Positions 27,716 to 35,272 of a stretch of DNA of 64,000 nt are shown here, piece by piece. The DNA is taken from contig CAJUKU010000002.1 in assembly GCA_910587425.1 (NCBI GenBank), positions 186,001 to 250,000 on the forward strand. Reading direction: 5' to 3'. How positions within the stretch are numbered: position 1 is the first letter of the stretch; each line of letters begins with the position of its first letter. Position numbers and translations under genes: made by a program. A model generated the notes under the pieces. It saw only the letters and a program-made list of their open reading frames with translations. It searched no databases and was not told where the DNA came from. The stretch comes from an uncultured Muribaculaceae bacterium (GTDB taxonomy: Bacteria; Bacteroidota; Bacteroidia; Bacteroidales; Muribaculaceae).

Positions 27716-28828
27716 TCATTCTGCATCGGTATCCGCTACGGCAGCCTTACCGGAGTCAGAAACGACTTTAACCGGCGCCTCGTGTGCGAGATTCACGTTG
27801 CCGTCGTAAATCACGCGCATTCCTGCCTCAAGCCCATCATCGACTATACACTCGTTCATATTCTCAAGTCCGGTATGCACATAATTCCAAATAGCCTTGC
27901 CGTCCTGTTCGGTGAAAACCACCTGCTTGCCCGTGCGGAGCACAACAGCGCTCTTAGGTACCACAAAGCACTCCTGCATGGCGCGCTTCACGCTCACCTT
28001 GACGTTCATGCCGTCGAAAAGTCCCGCAACGCCTCCTACCGATGCGCGCACCTTGACAAGTCCATCGGTATCGACTACGGGATTTATCTCCGTTACGCGT
28101 CCGGTTCCGGTTGCATCCGAGGCAAAAGCCGTGACAGTCACCTCGTCACCCGGACGGAGCATGGCAAGTTCATTCTCAAGCACACTGAATTCCACATCCA
28201 TGTTTCCGTCGGATACTATGCGGCAGAACGGCTCCGAAGAACTCGGACGGTTGTGGGCGCGTTGGAACAGATTTGCAACGACACCGGAGAAAGGCGCCAC
28301 GAGTGTCGACTCATCGAGCGAGCGCTGTGTGGCGGCAAGCACTGTCTCAGCCTGGTCGAGACCGCTGCGCAACCGCGCCAGACGCATAACATCAGCCGGC
28401 ACTTTATCTTTCTGATCAGGATCATATCCCTGACCGATAAGCACATCAGCAAGTTCCAGACGCGCCTTCTCAAGATCATTACGGTTCTGCGCCAGCTGAT
28501 TTTCAAGTTTGAAACGGTCAAGAGTGGCTATCGGCTGACCGGCGCGCACTCGGTCACCGTTTTTCACAAAAATCTTGTCGATAACCGCATCCGACGTCGC
28601 GAAATTGAGATCCGCAAAGTCATGTGCCGACATCTTGCCGTTGCTCACTATTTCATGGCTGAACACCGACGGCTGCAGCGTCATTACCTTCACCTCGGCG
28701 ATCTTCGAAGGAAGAACCGTGGCAATGGAATCCTTATCCTTATTGCTTTCAGTTGACGAGGATCCGCAGGAGACAATGCCGAAGCACAGCACCACCGACG
28801 GAATTATGGCATAGATTTTGGTGCGCAT
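27716..28828 (-). CDS. RND efflux periplasmic adaptor (membrane fusion protein), lipoprotein
   Basis: This adaptor of about 370 residues joins RND pumps to the outer-membrane channel. It has a lipobox (GIVSC, Cys21), a lipoyl-like half (ATSDAVIDKIFVKNGDRVRAGQPIATLD), an alpha-hairpin (about 105-165), the returning lipoyl half (STLVAPFSGVVANLFQRAHN), and beta-barrel and membrane-proximal domains ending near GLEAGMRVIYDG. I chose the ATG at 28828; a TTG two codons upstream is the only longer option. It is the first gene of the operon, behind a strong promoter match. It is the only adaptor for the two RND pumps encoded downstream. Confidence 0.92.
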   Translation of the reverse strand: MRTKIYAIIPSVVLCFGIVSCGSSSTESNKDKDSIATVLPSKIAEVKVMTLQPSVFSHEIVSNGKMSAHDFADLNFATSDAVIDKIFVKNGDRVRAGQPIATLDRFKLENQLAQNRNDLEKARLELADVLIGQGYDPDQKDKVPADVMRLARLRSGLDQAETVLAATQRSLDESTLVAPFSGVVANLFQRAHNRPSSSEPFCRIVSDGNMDVEFSVLENELAMLRPGDEVTVTAFASDATGTGRVTEINPVVDTDGLVKVRASVGGVAGLFDGMNVKVSVKRAMQECFVVPKSAVVLRTGKQVVFTEQDGKAIWNYVHTGLENMNECIVDDGLEAGMRVIYDGNVNLAHEAPVKVVSDSGKAAVADTDAE

Positions 28829-28941
28829 AAACAATTGGTTTATATGGTTGACGCATTAATTACTCTTTCAAAATCACCGGCATTGAGCTCTGACATAATC
28901 ATCTGTTTACGAAGTAAGCTCTGCCAATGGCTTTCAGACAG

Positions 28942-28971
28942 CAAATTTACGACTGAATCGCTCACTTCAAA
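28942..28971 (-). promoter_or_regulatory. efflux-operon promoter (TTTG-N18-TAAATTTG)
   Basis: On the minus strand, TTTG (28968-28971) precedes TAAATTTG (28942-28949) by 18 bases, an almost exact Bacteroidota promoter. It leaves a leader of about 105 bases before the adaptor ATG at 28828, room for regulation. No operator was identified. Confidence 0.65.
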
Positions 28972-29145
28972 CATTTACATGGATTATTTTATATTTTTTA
29001 ACCCAACTCCGTTTATTACTAAGACACCGAAAATCGAAAATCGTTACACGTCCTCCTTGTTTTTAACCTATTTTCACATCCTACCCCACACAACGCATAT
29101 ATATATACAGTCTATAAGCAGGCAAAACAAGACAACTTGTAACAA

Positions 29146-29176
29146 TCTGATGTTTGGGAAAGAATTACTAACTTTG
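29146..29176 (+). promoter_or_regulatory. promoter of the U32 gene (TCTG-N19-TAACTTTG), nearly leaderless
   Basis: The -7 box TAACTTTG (29169-29176) is preceded by TCTG (29146-29149) at 19 bases. Five bases separate the -7 box from the ATG at 29182, so the mRNA is probably leaderless or nearly so. Confidence 0.6.
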
Positions 29177-29181
29177 CGTCC

Positions 29182-31026
29182 ATGCAAACGATCAGAGAGA
29201 GAGCACTTGAGCTATTGTCGCCGGCACGCGATGCCGACACTGCGATAGAAGCGATCAGGCATGGCGCGGATGCCATATATATAGGTGGCCCGGCACATGG
29301 CGCACGTGCAGCGGCAGCCAACAGTGTGGCGGACATAGCACGCGTGGTGGAATACGCGCACCGCTTTGACGCACGCGTCTACGTAACGCTCAACACATTG
29401 CTGCGCGACGACGAGCTGCGTGGCGTCGAACGGACGGTCGGAGAGCTTTACCGCGCCGGAGTCGACGCACTGATAGTGCAGGATATGGCTATGCTACGCC
29501 TCGACATCCCACCGATCGCGCTCCACGCAAGCACACAATGCGACATCCGCACGCCGGAACGCGCCCGGTTTCTCGAAGCTGCGGGGATGAGCCAGATCGT
29601 GATAGCGCGCGAGCTCACACTTGACGAGACAGCACAGATTTGCAGCGCGGTGTCGGTACCTGTAGAGGCGTTCGTCCACGGCGCATTATGCGTGAGCTAC
29701 AGCGGCGCATGTTACGCCAGCTACGCATGTGGCGGACGCAGCGCCAACCGCGGCGAATGCGCACAGATATGCCGTCTGCCGTACACTCTGCGCGACTCAT
29801 CGGACCGCACACTGCTGAGCGGACACCTGCTATCGCTGCGTGATCTGAACCGCATCGACGCGCTGCCTGAGCTCGCGGCCGCCGGGGTCAGCTCCTTCAA
29901 GATCGAAGGCAGGCTGAAGGATGCAGCATACGTCAAGAATGTCACATCAGCCTACCGTCAGGCACTCGATCGCCTTATTGACTCACACCCAGACATGTAT
30001 CGCCGTGCATCGTCAGGAACGGTTACACATTCATTCACCCCAGCTCTCGACAAGAGTTTCAACCGCGGCTTCACCGGCTATTTCACCACCACACGCCGAC
30101 CTGAAGTATCAATGGCCTCATTCCGATCTCCGAAGTGGCTTGGAGAGGAGATCGGCACCGTCACCGGACGCCGTGGAGCAGCCTACACCGTGCGGCTCCG
30201 GCAAGGGATAAAACTATCCAACGGCGACGGAGCCGGATTTTTCGACACCCGCACCGGCGGATTCACAGGTTTCCGCATAAACAGTACCGAGGGCGACCTG
30301 ATCCGCTCCGCCTCACGGGTAGAGATCCCCATAGGCACTACCCTGCTCCGCAACCGCGACACCGCACGCGATGCCATAATGGCATCCACGACAGCCACGC
30401 GGACGATCGACGCACGGATCACCATGCGTCGCGCGCCGTCAGGAATAGCGCTTGAGATCACCGACGAGTCCGGACGCGCAGCCGCAACATTCACGCAACT
30501 GTCGACCGACGAGGCACGTACACCACAGGAAGAGAACCATCGGCGCATACTCGCAAAGACCGGCGACACTGATTTCCGCGTGACAGAAACCGACGACCAA
30601 GCCGGAACCGCATTCATACCCGCATCCACGCTCACAGCAATGCGCCGTACCCTCATAGAGGCACTTGAAGCCACTCACCGCGCCACCTACAGCTACGATT
30701 ACAGGCGTGCAGCGGCGGATAATGCGCGCGAACTGTTTGACGGCTACACAGCCAACGTTACCAACAGCCTCGCACGTAAATTTTACACCGACATGGGCGC
30801 CACCGATATCATGAAGTCAATAGAGCAGAGCCGCACGGTAGCTCCGGGGACAACAGTGATGACCACGCGTTACTGCCTGCGCCGGGAGGCGGGACGATGT
30901 CTGCGCACACCCCAGGGCAAGCTGTGGGATGAACCGCTGACGCTATGCAGCGGCGACACCCGCTTTCCGCTCCGCTTCGACTGCCGTCTTTGCGAGATGC
31001 ATCTGCTCGCGCCTGAAAAGCAATGA
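29182..31026 (+). CDS. U32 peptidase-family protein, RlhA-like (RNA hydroxylation type)
   Basis: This 614-residue cytoplasmic protein belongs to the U32 family, whose studied members (RlhA on 23S rRNA, TrhP on tRNA uridine-34) hydroxylate RNA rather than cut protein. The family plan is visible: ELLSPARDADTAIEAIRHGADAIYIGG at the N-terminus, YVTLNTLL, a Cys-rich core CVSYSGACYASYACGGRSANRGECAQICRL (shown here in two overlapping motifs, Cys at about 170-195), and GVSSFKIEGRLKDAAYVKNV. A C-terminal extension with further Cys (LRREAGRCLRTPQG, DCRLCEMH) makes it closer in length to RlhA (about 650) than to TrhP (about 450). The exact RNA target is not decidable from sequence. Confidence 0.87.
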   Translation: MQTIRERALELLSPARDADTAIEAIRHGADAIYIGGPAHGARAAAANSVADIARVVEYAHRFDARVYVTLNTLLRDDELRGVERTVGELYRAGVDALIVQDMAMLRLDIPPIALHASTQCDIRTPERARFLEAAGMSQIVIARELTLDETAQICSAVSVPVEAFVHGALCVSYSGACYASYACGGRSANRGECAQICRLPYTLRDSSDRTLLSGHLLSLRDLNRIDALPELAAAGVSSFKIEGRLKDAAYVKNVTSAYRQALDRLIDSHPDMYRRASSGTVTHSFTPALDKSFNRGFTGYFTTTRRPEVSMASFRSPKWLGEEIGTVTGRRGAAYTVRLRQGIKLSNGDGAGFFDTRTGGFTGFRINSTEGDLIRSASRVEIPIGTTLLRNRDTARDAIMASTTATRTIDARITMRRAPSGIALEITDESGRAAATFTQLSTDEARTPQEENHRRILAKTGDTDFRVTETDDQAGTAFIPASTLTAMRRTLIEALEATHRATYSYDYRRAAADNARELFDGYTANVTNSLARKFYTDMGATDIMKSIEQSRTVAPGTTVMTTRYCLRREAGRCLRTPQGKLWDEPLTLCSGDTRFPLRFDCRLCEMHLLAPEKQ

Positions 31027-31110
31027 CGCATATTCTTGAAGAACCCGGCAAAATCAGTGGGTGGCATTCGTGCAAAATCGCGCGAAACCACAAATCTTAT
31101 ACCGCTGAGG

Positions 31111-31142
31111 CTTGCACAGTTGATTAATAAGCCCTAACTTTG
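31111..31142 (+). promoter_or_regulatory. galE promoter (CTTG-N20-TAACTTTG)
   Basis: The -7 box TAACTTTG (31135-31142) is preceded at 20 bases by CTTG (31111-31114). The predicted leader before the galE ATG at 31228 is about 80 bases. Confidence 0.6.
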
Positions 31143-31227
31143 TGAGCACGGTTCTGATGCCACGCCGGATCACGGCTCGACACACCCGAAAAAAACAGAC
31201 AATCAACAAACTCACCGTAAATACGTC

Positions 31228-32265
31228 ATGAAAAAAGAAAGGATTCTTGTAACCGGAGGAACGGGCTACATCGGCTCGCACACCGTTGTCGAGCTTCAGG
31301 CTGCCGGTTACTCAGTGGTAATCATCGACAATCTTTCGAACAGCAATGTAGAAGTGCTCGACGGCATTGAACGCATCTCAGGCATTCGCCCTGATTTCGT
31401 ACAGGCTGACTGCACCGACATCAACGCACTCAAGGATCTTTTCGCCAAATATCCCGACATCAAGGGCATCATCAACTTTGCCGCGAGCAAGGCTGTAGGC
31501 GAATCAGTAGAAAAGCCTATCCTCTACTACCGCAACAACCTCAACACGCTCATGAACCTGCTTGACCTCATGGGTCCGAACGGCGTCAAAGGCATTGTAT
31601 TCTCCTCATCATGCACTGTCTACGGCGAGCCCGACGTCAACCCCGTGACAGAGCAGTCGCCCATCAAGACCGCCACTTCACCTTACGGCAACACCAAGCA
31701 GATTTCGGAAGAGATCATCACCGATGTGATACGCTCCGGCGCACCGTTCAAGAGCGTCATCCTCCGCTACTTCAACCCCGTTGGCGCACATCCCTCGGCT
31801 GAGATCGGCGAGCTTCCCAACGGCGTTCCCCAGAACCTAATCCCCTACATCACCCAGACAGCTATCGGCATCCGCAAGGAGCTCAGCGTGTTTGGCGACG
31901 ATTATCCCACACCCGACGGATCATGCATCCGCGACTTCATCAATGTAGTGGATCTTGCCAAGGCACATGTGAAAGCCATGGACCGCATGCTCGAGGATCC
32001 CGAAGCCGAACCTATCGAGATCTACAACCTCGGCACCGGCAACGGCGTCAGCGTGCTTGAGCTCATCAACACTTTCGAAAGCGCTACCGGAGTGAAAGTT
32101 CCATACAAGATCGTAGGTCGCCGCACCGGTGATATCGAGAAAGTATGGGGCGATCCGTCGCATGCCAACAAGGTGCTCGGATGGAAAGCCGACACCCCAC
32201 TCGCCGACACCATGCGCTCGGCTTGGGCATGGCAGTGCAAGCTCCGCGAGCGCGGCATCATGTAA
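31228..32265 (+). CDS. galE: UDP-glucose 4-epimerase
   Basis: This 345-residue cytoplasmic short-chain dehydrogenase/reductase interconverts UDP-glucose and UDP-galactose with bound NAD. The Rossmann motif GGTGYIG is at residues 10-16, the serine-rich strand FSSSCTVYG at 125-133, and the catalytic Tyr-x-x-x-Lys pair at Tyr153 and Lys157 (PYGNTK). RYFNPVGAH and the C-terminal NLGTGNGVSVLELI and GDIEKVWGDPSHANKVLGW segments are typical of GalE. The length is normal. It is transcribed from its own promoter and followed 32 bases later by a DUF4105 gene. Confidence 0.95.
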   Translation: MKKERILVTGGTGYIGSHTVVELQAAGYSVVIIDNLSNSNVEVLDGIERISGIRPDFVQADCTDINALKDLFAKYPDIKGIINFAASKAVGESVEKPILYYRNNLNTLMNLLDLMGPNGVKGIVFSSSCTVYGEPDVNPVTEQSPIKTATSPYGNTKQISEEIITDVIRSGAPFKSVILRYFNPVGAHPSAEIGELPNGVPQNLIPYITQTAIGIRKELSVFGDDYPTPDGSCIRDFINVVDLAKAHVKAMDRMLEDPEAEPIEIYNLGTGNGVSVLELINTFESATGVKVPYKIVGRRTGDIEKVWGDPSHANKVLGWKADTPLADTMRSAWAWQCKLRERGIM

Positions 32266-32297
32266 GAGCATATACCATAAGCTCCCCCAACCCGATC

Positions 32298-33608
32298 TTG
32301 AACAAACTGAAAAGAATCATAACACTATCACTCATGGCGACAATACTCACCGTATTGCCGCCATGGGTTTTTGCACAATCTGAGCGAACAGGCTCCGCGA
32401 CAGCACCCGCATCGGCACCGGACAGTACCGGCATAGTTGCGGAGGCACCCGTAGTAAGCCTACTGACATGCGCTCCCGGCGAACTCGTCTACGAACTCGA
32501 GGGACACACCGGGCTTCGCTTCCGCACATCGACCACCGATATCGTGGTCAACTGGGGACTGTTCGACTTCAACTCACCCGGATTCATCTACCGCTTCGTG
32601 CGCGGAGAAACCGACTATACTGTCGGCGCTGCCCCCACCGAATGGTTCCTGAACCAGTACCGTCATCAAGGACGGTCAGTCACCGAACAGGTGCTAAATC
32701 TCACTCCAACCGAGGCACTGCGGCTGCAGCAGCTTGTAGCCGACAACATGCAGAACAATCCTGTCTACCGCTACAATTATGTGAAAGACAACTGTTCGCT
32801 GCGCCCTCTCCGGCTGATAGAGAAAGCTCTCGCCCCTGACAGCATTCATTTTACCGACACTGTAGCCGCCGGTACCACATTCCGCTCGATGATGACCGAC
32901 TTCCACCGCTCATACCCTTGGTACCAGTTTGGAATCGACCTCGCGCTCGGATCAGGCATTGACTACCGTATAACCACCGCCGAAGCGGCATTCGCTCCGG
33001 TAACCCTGCAGAAACTTGCCGCATCGGCGATCATAACGACTCCCGACGGAAACCGCCGGTTCGTAAGCGCCACGGAGACAATCGTCGCGGGCACACCCGG
33101 AGGCGTCGCACTCCCTCCCACCCCCTGGTATCTCACGCCGGTATTCTTTGCATACGTGCTGCTGACACTCACCATTGCGGTCACACTGTTCGACATAGCG
33201 CGCCGCCGCGTCAGCCGCCTGTTCGACGCACTGATGTTCGGCATCTACGGCATTGCCGGATGTGTGATAGCGTTCCTTGTTTTCATATCCTCCCACGAAG
33301 CCACGAGTCCGAACCTGATCATACTGTGGCTCAATCCGTTCTGTCTGCTTGTTCCGCTATGCCTGTGGAGCCGCCGGGGAAGAAATTTCCTTATCTGCTA
33401 TCATTTTATTAACTTTGCAGCGGTTTTGGCGTTAATAATAGTGGCAGGCATATCAGGTCAGAGACTCAATCATGCATTCCTGCCCCTTATGGCAGCAGAT
33501 ATGATACGCTCTGCAGCCTACATTTTCAACACCTTATGGGAGCAAAAGCGAAAAAAACGAAGAAACGCATATCAGATAAGATATTCGGGGTCATACTCCT
33601 CTCGCTGA
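32298..33608 (+). CDS. DUF4105 (Lnb N-terminal periplasmic domain) membrane protein
   Basis: This protein of about 436 residues has a signal sequence (MNKLKRIITLSLMATILTVL when read from the TTG at 32298), a periplasmic DUF4105 domain (about 45-260) and a C-terminal set of four to five membrane helices (about 285-425). Typical DUF4105 segments are LLTCAPGELVYELEGHTGLRF, and YNYVKDNCSLRPLRLIE with the conserved Asn-Cys-Ser, suggestive of a cysteine-dependent hydrolase fold. I prefer the TTG at 32298 because the ATG at 32334 would give a signal peptide without basic residues; a start inside galE is unlikely. Its 3' end overlaps the next gene by 73 bases. The activity is unknown. Confidence 0.8.
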   Translation: MNKLKRIITLSLMATILTVLPPWVFAQSERTGSATAPASAPDSTGIVAEAPVVSLLTCAPGELVYELEGHTGLRFRTSTTDIVVNWGLFDFNSPGFIYRFVRGETDYTVGAAPTEWFLNQYRHQGRSVTEQVLNLTPTEALRLQQLVADNMQNNPVYRYNYVKDNCSLRPLRLIEKALAPDSIHFTDTVAAGTTFRSMMTDFHRSYPWYQFGIDLALGSGIDYRITTAEAAFAPVTLQKLAASAIITTPDGNRRFVSATETIVAGTPGGVALPPTPWYLTPVFFAYVLLTLTIAVTLFDIARRRVSRLFDALMFGIYGIAGCVIAFLVFISSHEATSPNLIILWLNPFCLLVPLCLWSRRGRNFLICYHFINFAAVLALIIVAGISGQRLNHAFLPLMAADMIRSAAYIFNTLWEQKRKKRRNAYQIRYSGSYSSR

Positions 33609-35152
33609 TAGGAGTAGCCACCGGAGCGCACGCTGCCGCCCCCAAGCGTCCGCAGCTCCTCGTCGGAATAATGGTCGAGGGACTGAATGACGAATACATC
33701 ACACTCCTCAACGACTATCTCTGCGACGGCGGCTTCCGCCGGCTCATGCGCGACGGCGTGACGATCGCCAATCTGGACTACGGTCCCGGTGTCGATCCCG
33801 CAGCAGCGACAGCCATGGTGTTCACCGGCGCAGCTCCGAGCGTCAACGGCATCTCAGGAGCAAAAATATACGACGCCACAACCAGGCGCGGACAGAACAT
33901 ACTCACCGACCCATCGACCATTGGCAATTTCACCGGCGAGACCCTCTCGCCAAAAGGGATTCTTGTCTCGACACTCGGTGACGAGGTGCGCCTCGACGCC
34001 GCAGGAACAGGCTGGGTCTACAGCGCCGCCGCCGACCCCGTACAGGCTATCATAATGGCGGGTCATGCCGGCAACAGCGCATTCTGGATCAACGCCGACA
34101 AAGGGAACTGGGCTACGACGACACATTACAAAGACCTGCCTCAGACCATGTCGGCGCGCAACTACACGCGCCCTCTGACCGCCGCCGTCGACACTATGGT
34201 ATGGACACCGCTGCTCGACGCATCGGTATATCCCGATGTGCCCGACTACAAGCGCCAATATCCTTTCAGGCATAACTTCCCCCGTAAGGACGCCGACCGT
34301 TATGACCATTTCAAGGCGTCGCCCAAAGCCAATACGGAAATTACGAATGTAGCCGTCGACTATCTCAACGGTATGCAGTTCGGTCAGCGCGGACCTGTCG
34401 ATATGCTCGCCCTCGGCTACACCGTAGCACCATATCCCTACACCCGCGATGCCGACAACCGCATGGAGACGCTTGACTCCTACCTGCGCCTCGACCGCGA
34501 CCTTGACCGTCTGTTCCGCACAATCGACCGCCGCCTGGGAGCCGGAAACGCACTGATATTCCTTGCCGGATGTCCGCCGTCGACCAACGGTCCGCGCGAC
34601 GATGAGAAATGGGGTGTGCCCTCCGGTGAGTTCTCACCACGCAAGGCTACCTCGCTGCTCAACATGTATCTCATGGCGCTCCATGGCAACGGAGAATGGG
34701 TCACAGGTTACTTCAACCGGAACTTTTACCTCAACCAACGCCTTATAAAGGAGAGCAAGCTCGACCTTGCCGACGTGCGCGCCGAAGCGGCAGAATTTCT
34801 CGCCCGAATGAGCGGAGTGAGTGTAGTCTACACGATCGACGACATAATAGCATCACGCGCCGGCGACAACGCCCAGGCTCTCAAACGCAACACCGTAGTG
34901 CCGCACTCCGGCGATGTGATCATAAGCCTCACCCCCGGATGGTGCGTGGTCGACGACCAGAACGCACTGACCGCCGAGCCACAGGCAGCGCGTGAAGCAT
35001 ATATCCCGTCTTCGGCTTTCATACTCGGTGGCGGCGTGAAACCGCAGATAATCGACACACCGGTCGACGCCCGGGTAATAGCACCGACAGTAAGCCGTCT
35101 GCTCCGCATACGCTCACCCAACGCCGCCTCGCTTCCGGCGCTGCGGCTCTGA
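33536..35152 (+). CDS. alkaline-phosphatase-fold (PafA-like) exported protein lacking catalytic residues
   Basis: This 538-residue protein has a Lys-rich n-region, a signal peptide (about 1-33) and an overall match to the PafA-like alkaline phosphatase family (LLVGIMVEGLNDEYI, MVFTGAAPSVNGI, MAGHAGNSAFWINADKGNW, GGGVKP near the C-terminus). The catalytic positions known for PafA appear lost. The first metal Asp is Glu48, the nucleophile Thr position reads Asp-Pro (87-88), the KDR motif is AADPV (166-169 region), the Asp-x3-His strand is LALGYTVAPYPY (291-302), and the Asp-His pair is AGCPP (344-348). It is probably a pseudoenzyme. The start at 33536 overlaps the DUF4105 gene by 73 bases and is needed for the signal peptide. 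Confidence 0.85.
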   Translation: MGAKAKKTKKRISDKIFGVILLSLIGVATGAHAAAPKRPQLLVGIMVEGLNDEYITLLNDYLCDGGFRRLMRDGVTIANLDYGPGVDPAAATAMVFTGAAPSVNGISGAKIYDATTRRGQNILTDPSTIGNFTGETLSPKGILVSTLGDEVRLDAAGTGWVYSAAADPVQAIIMAGHAGNSAFWINADKGNWATTTHYKDLPQTMSARNYTRPLTAAVDTMVWTPLLDASVYPDVPDYKRQYPFRHNFPRKDADRYDHFKASPKANTEITNVAVDYLNGMQFGQRGPVDMLALGYTVAPYPYTRDADNRMETLDSYLRLDRDLDRLFRTIDRRLGAGNALIFLAGCPPSTNGPRDDEKWGVPSGEFSPRKATSLLNMYLMALHGNGEWVTGYFNRNFYLNQRLIKESKLDLADVRAEAAEFLARMSGVSVVYTIDDIIASRAGDNAQALKRNTVVPHSGDVIISLTPGWCVVDDQNALTAEPQAAREAYIPSSAFILGGGVKPQIIDTPVDARVIAPTVSRLLRIRSPNAASLPALRL

Positions 35153-35171
35153 GCACACGCAAGGACGCACA

Positions 35172-35236
35172 GCCGCGCTGAAGCGGCACAACATATATCT
35201 ATCCCCGGCAAAAAGGGGGAAACAATCATTTTTTTT
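35172..35236 (+). terminator. hairpins and T-run between the phosphatase-fold gene and secA
   Basis: A GCCGC-gctgaa-GCGGC hairpin (35172-35187) and a CCCC...GGGG hairpin (35203-35219) are followed by a run of eight T (35229-35236). The spacing between the second stem and the T-run is longer than in a textbook terminator, so this is a weak call. No clear promoter was seen for secA in the same gap. Confidence 0.35.
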
Positions 35237-35272
35237 CATCACTCACACAGATAATAAAGAACAAGACCCTAT

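Larger units (their letters stand above)
28829..29181. other. divergent intergenic region between the efflux operon and the U32 gene
   Basis: These 353 bases are AT-rich and hold no credible gene. They contain the efflux-operon promoter (28942-28971) and, at the right edge, the promoter of the plus-strand U32 gene. No other repeat or RNA structure was recognised. Confidence 0.6.
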
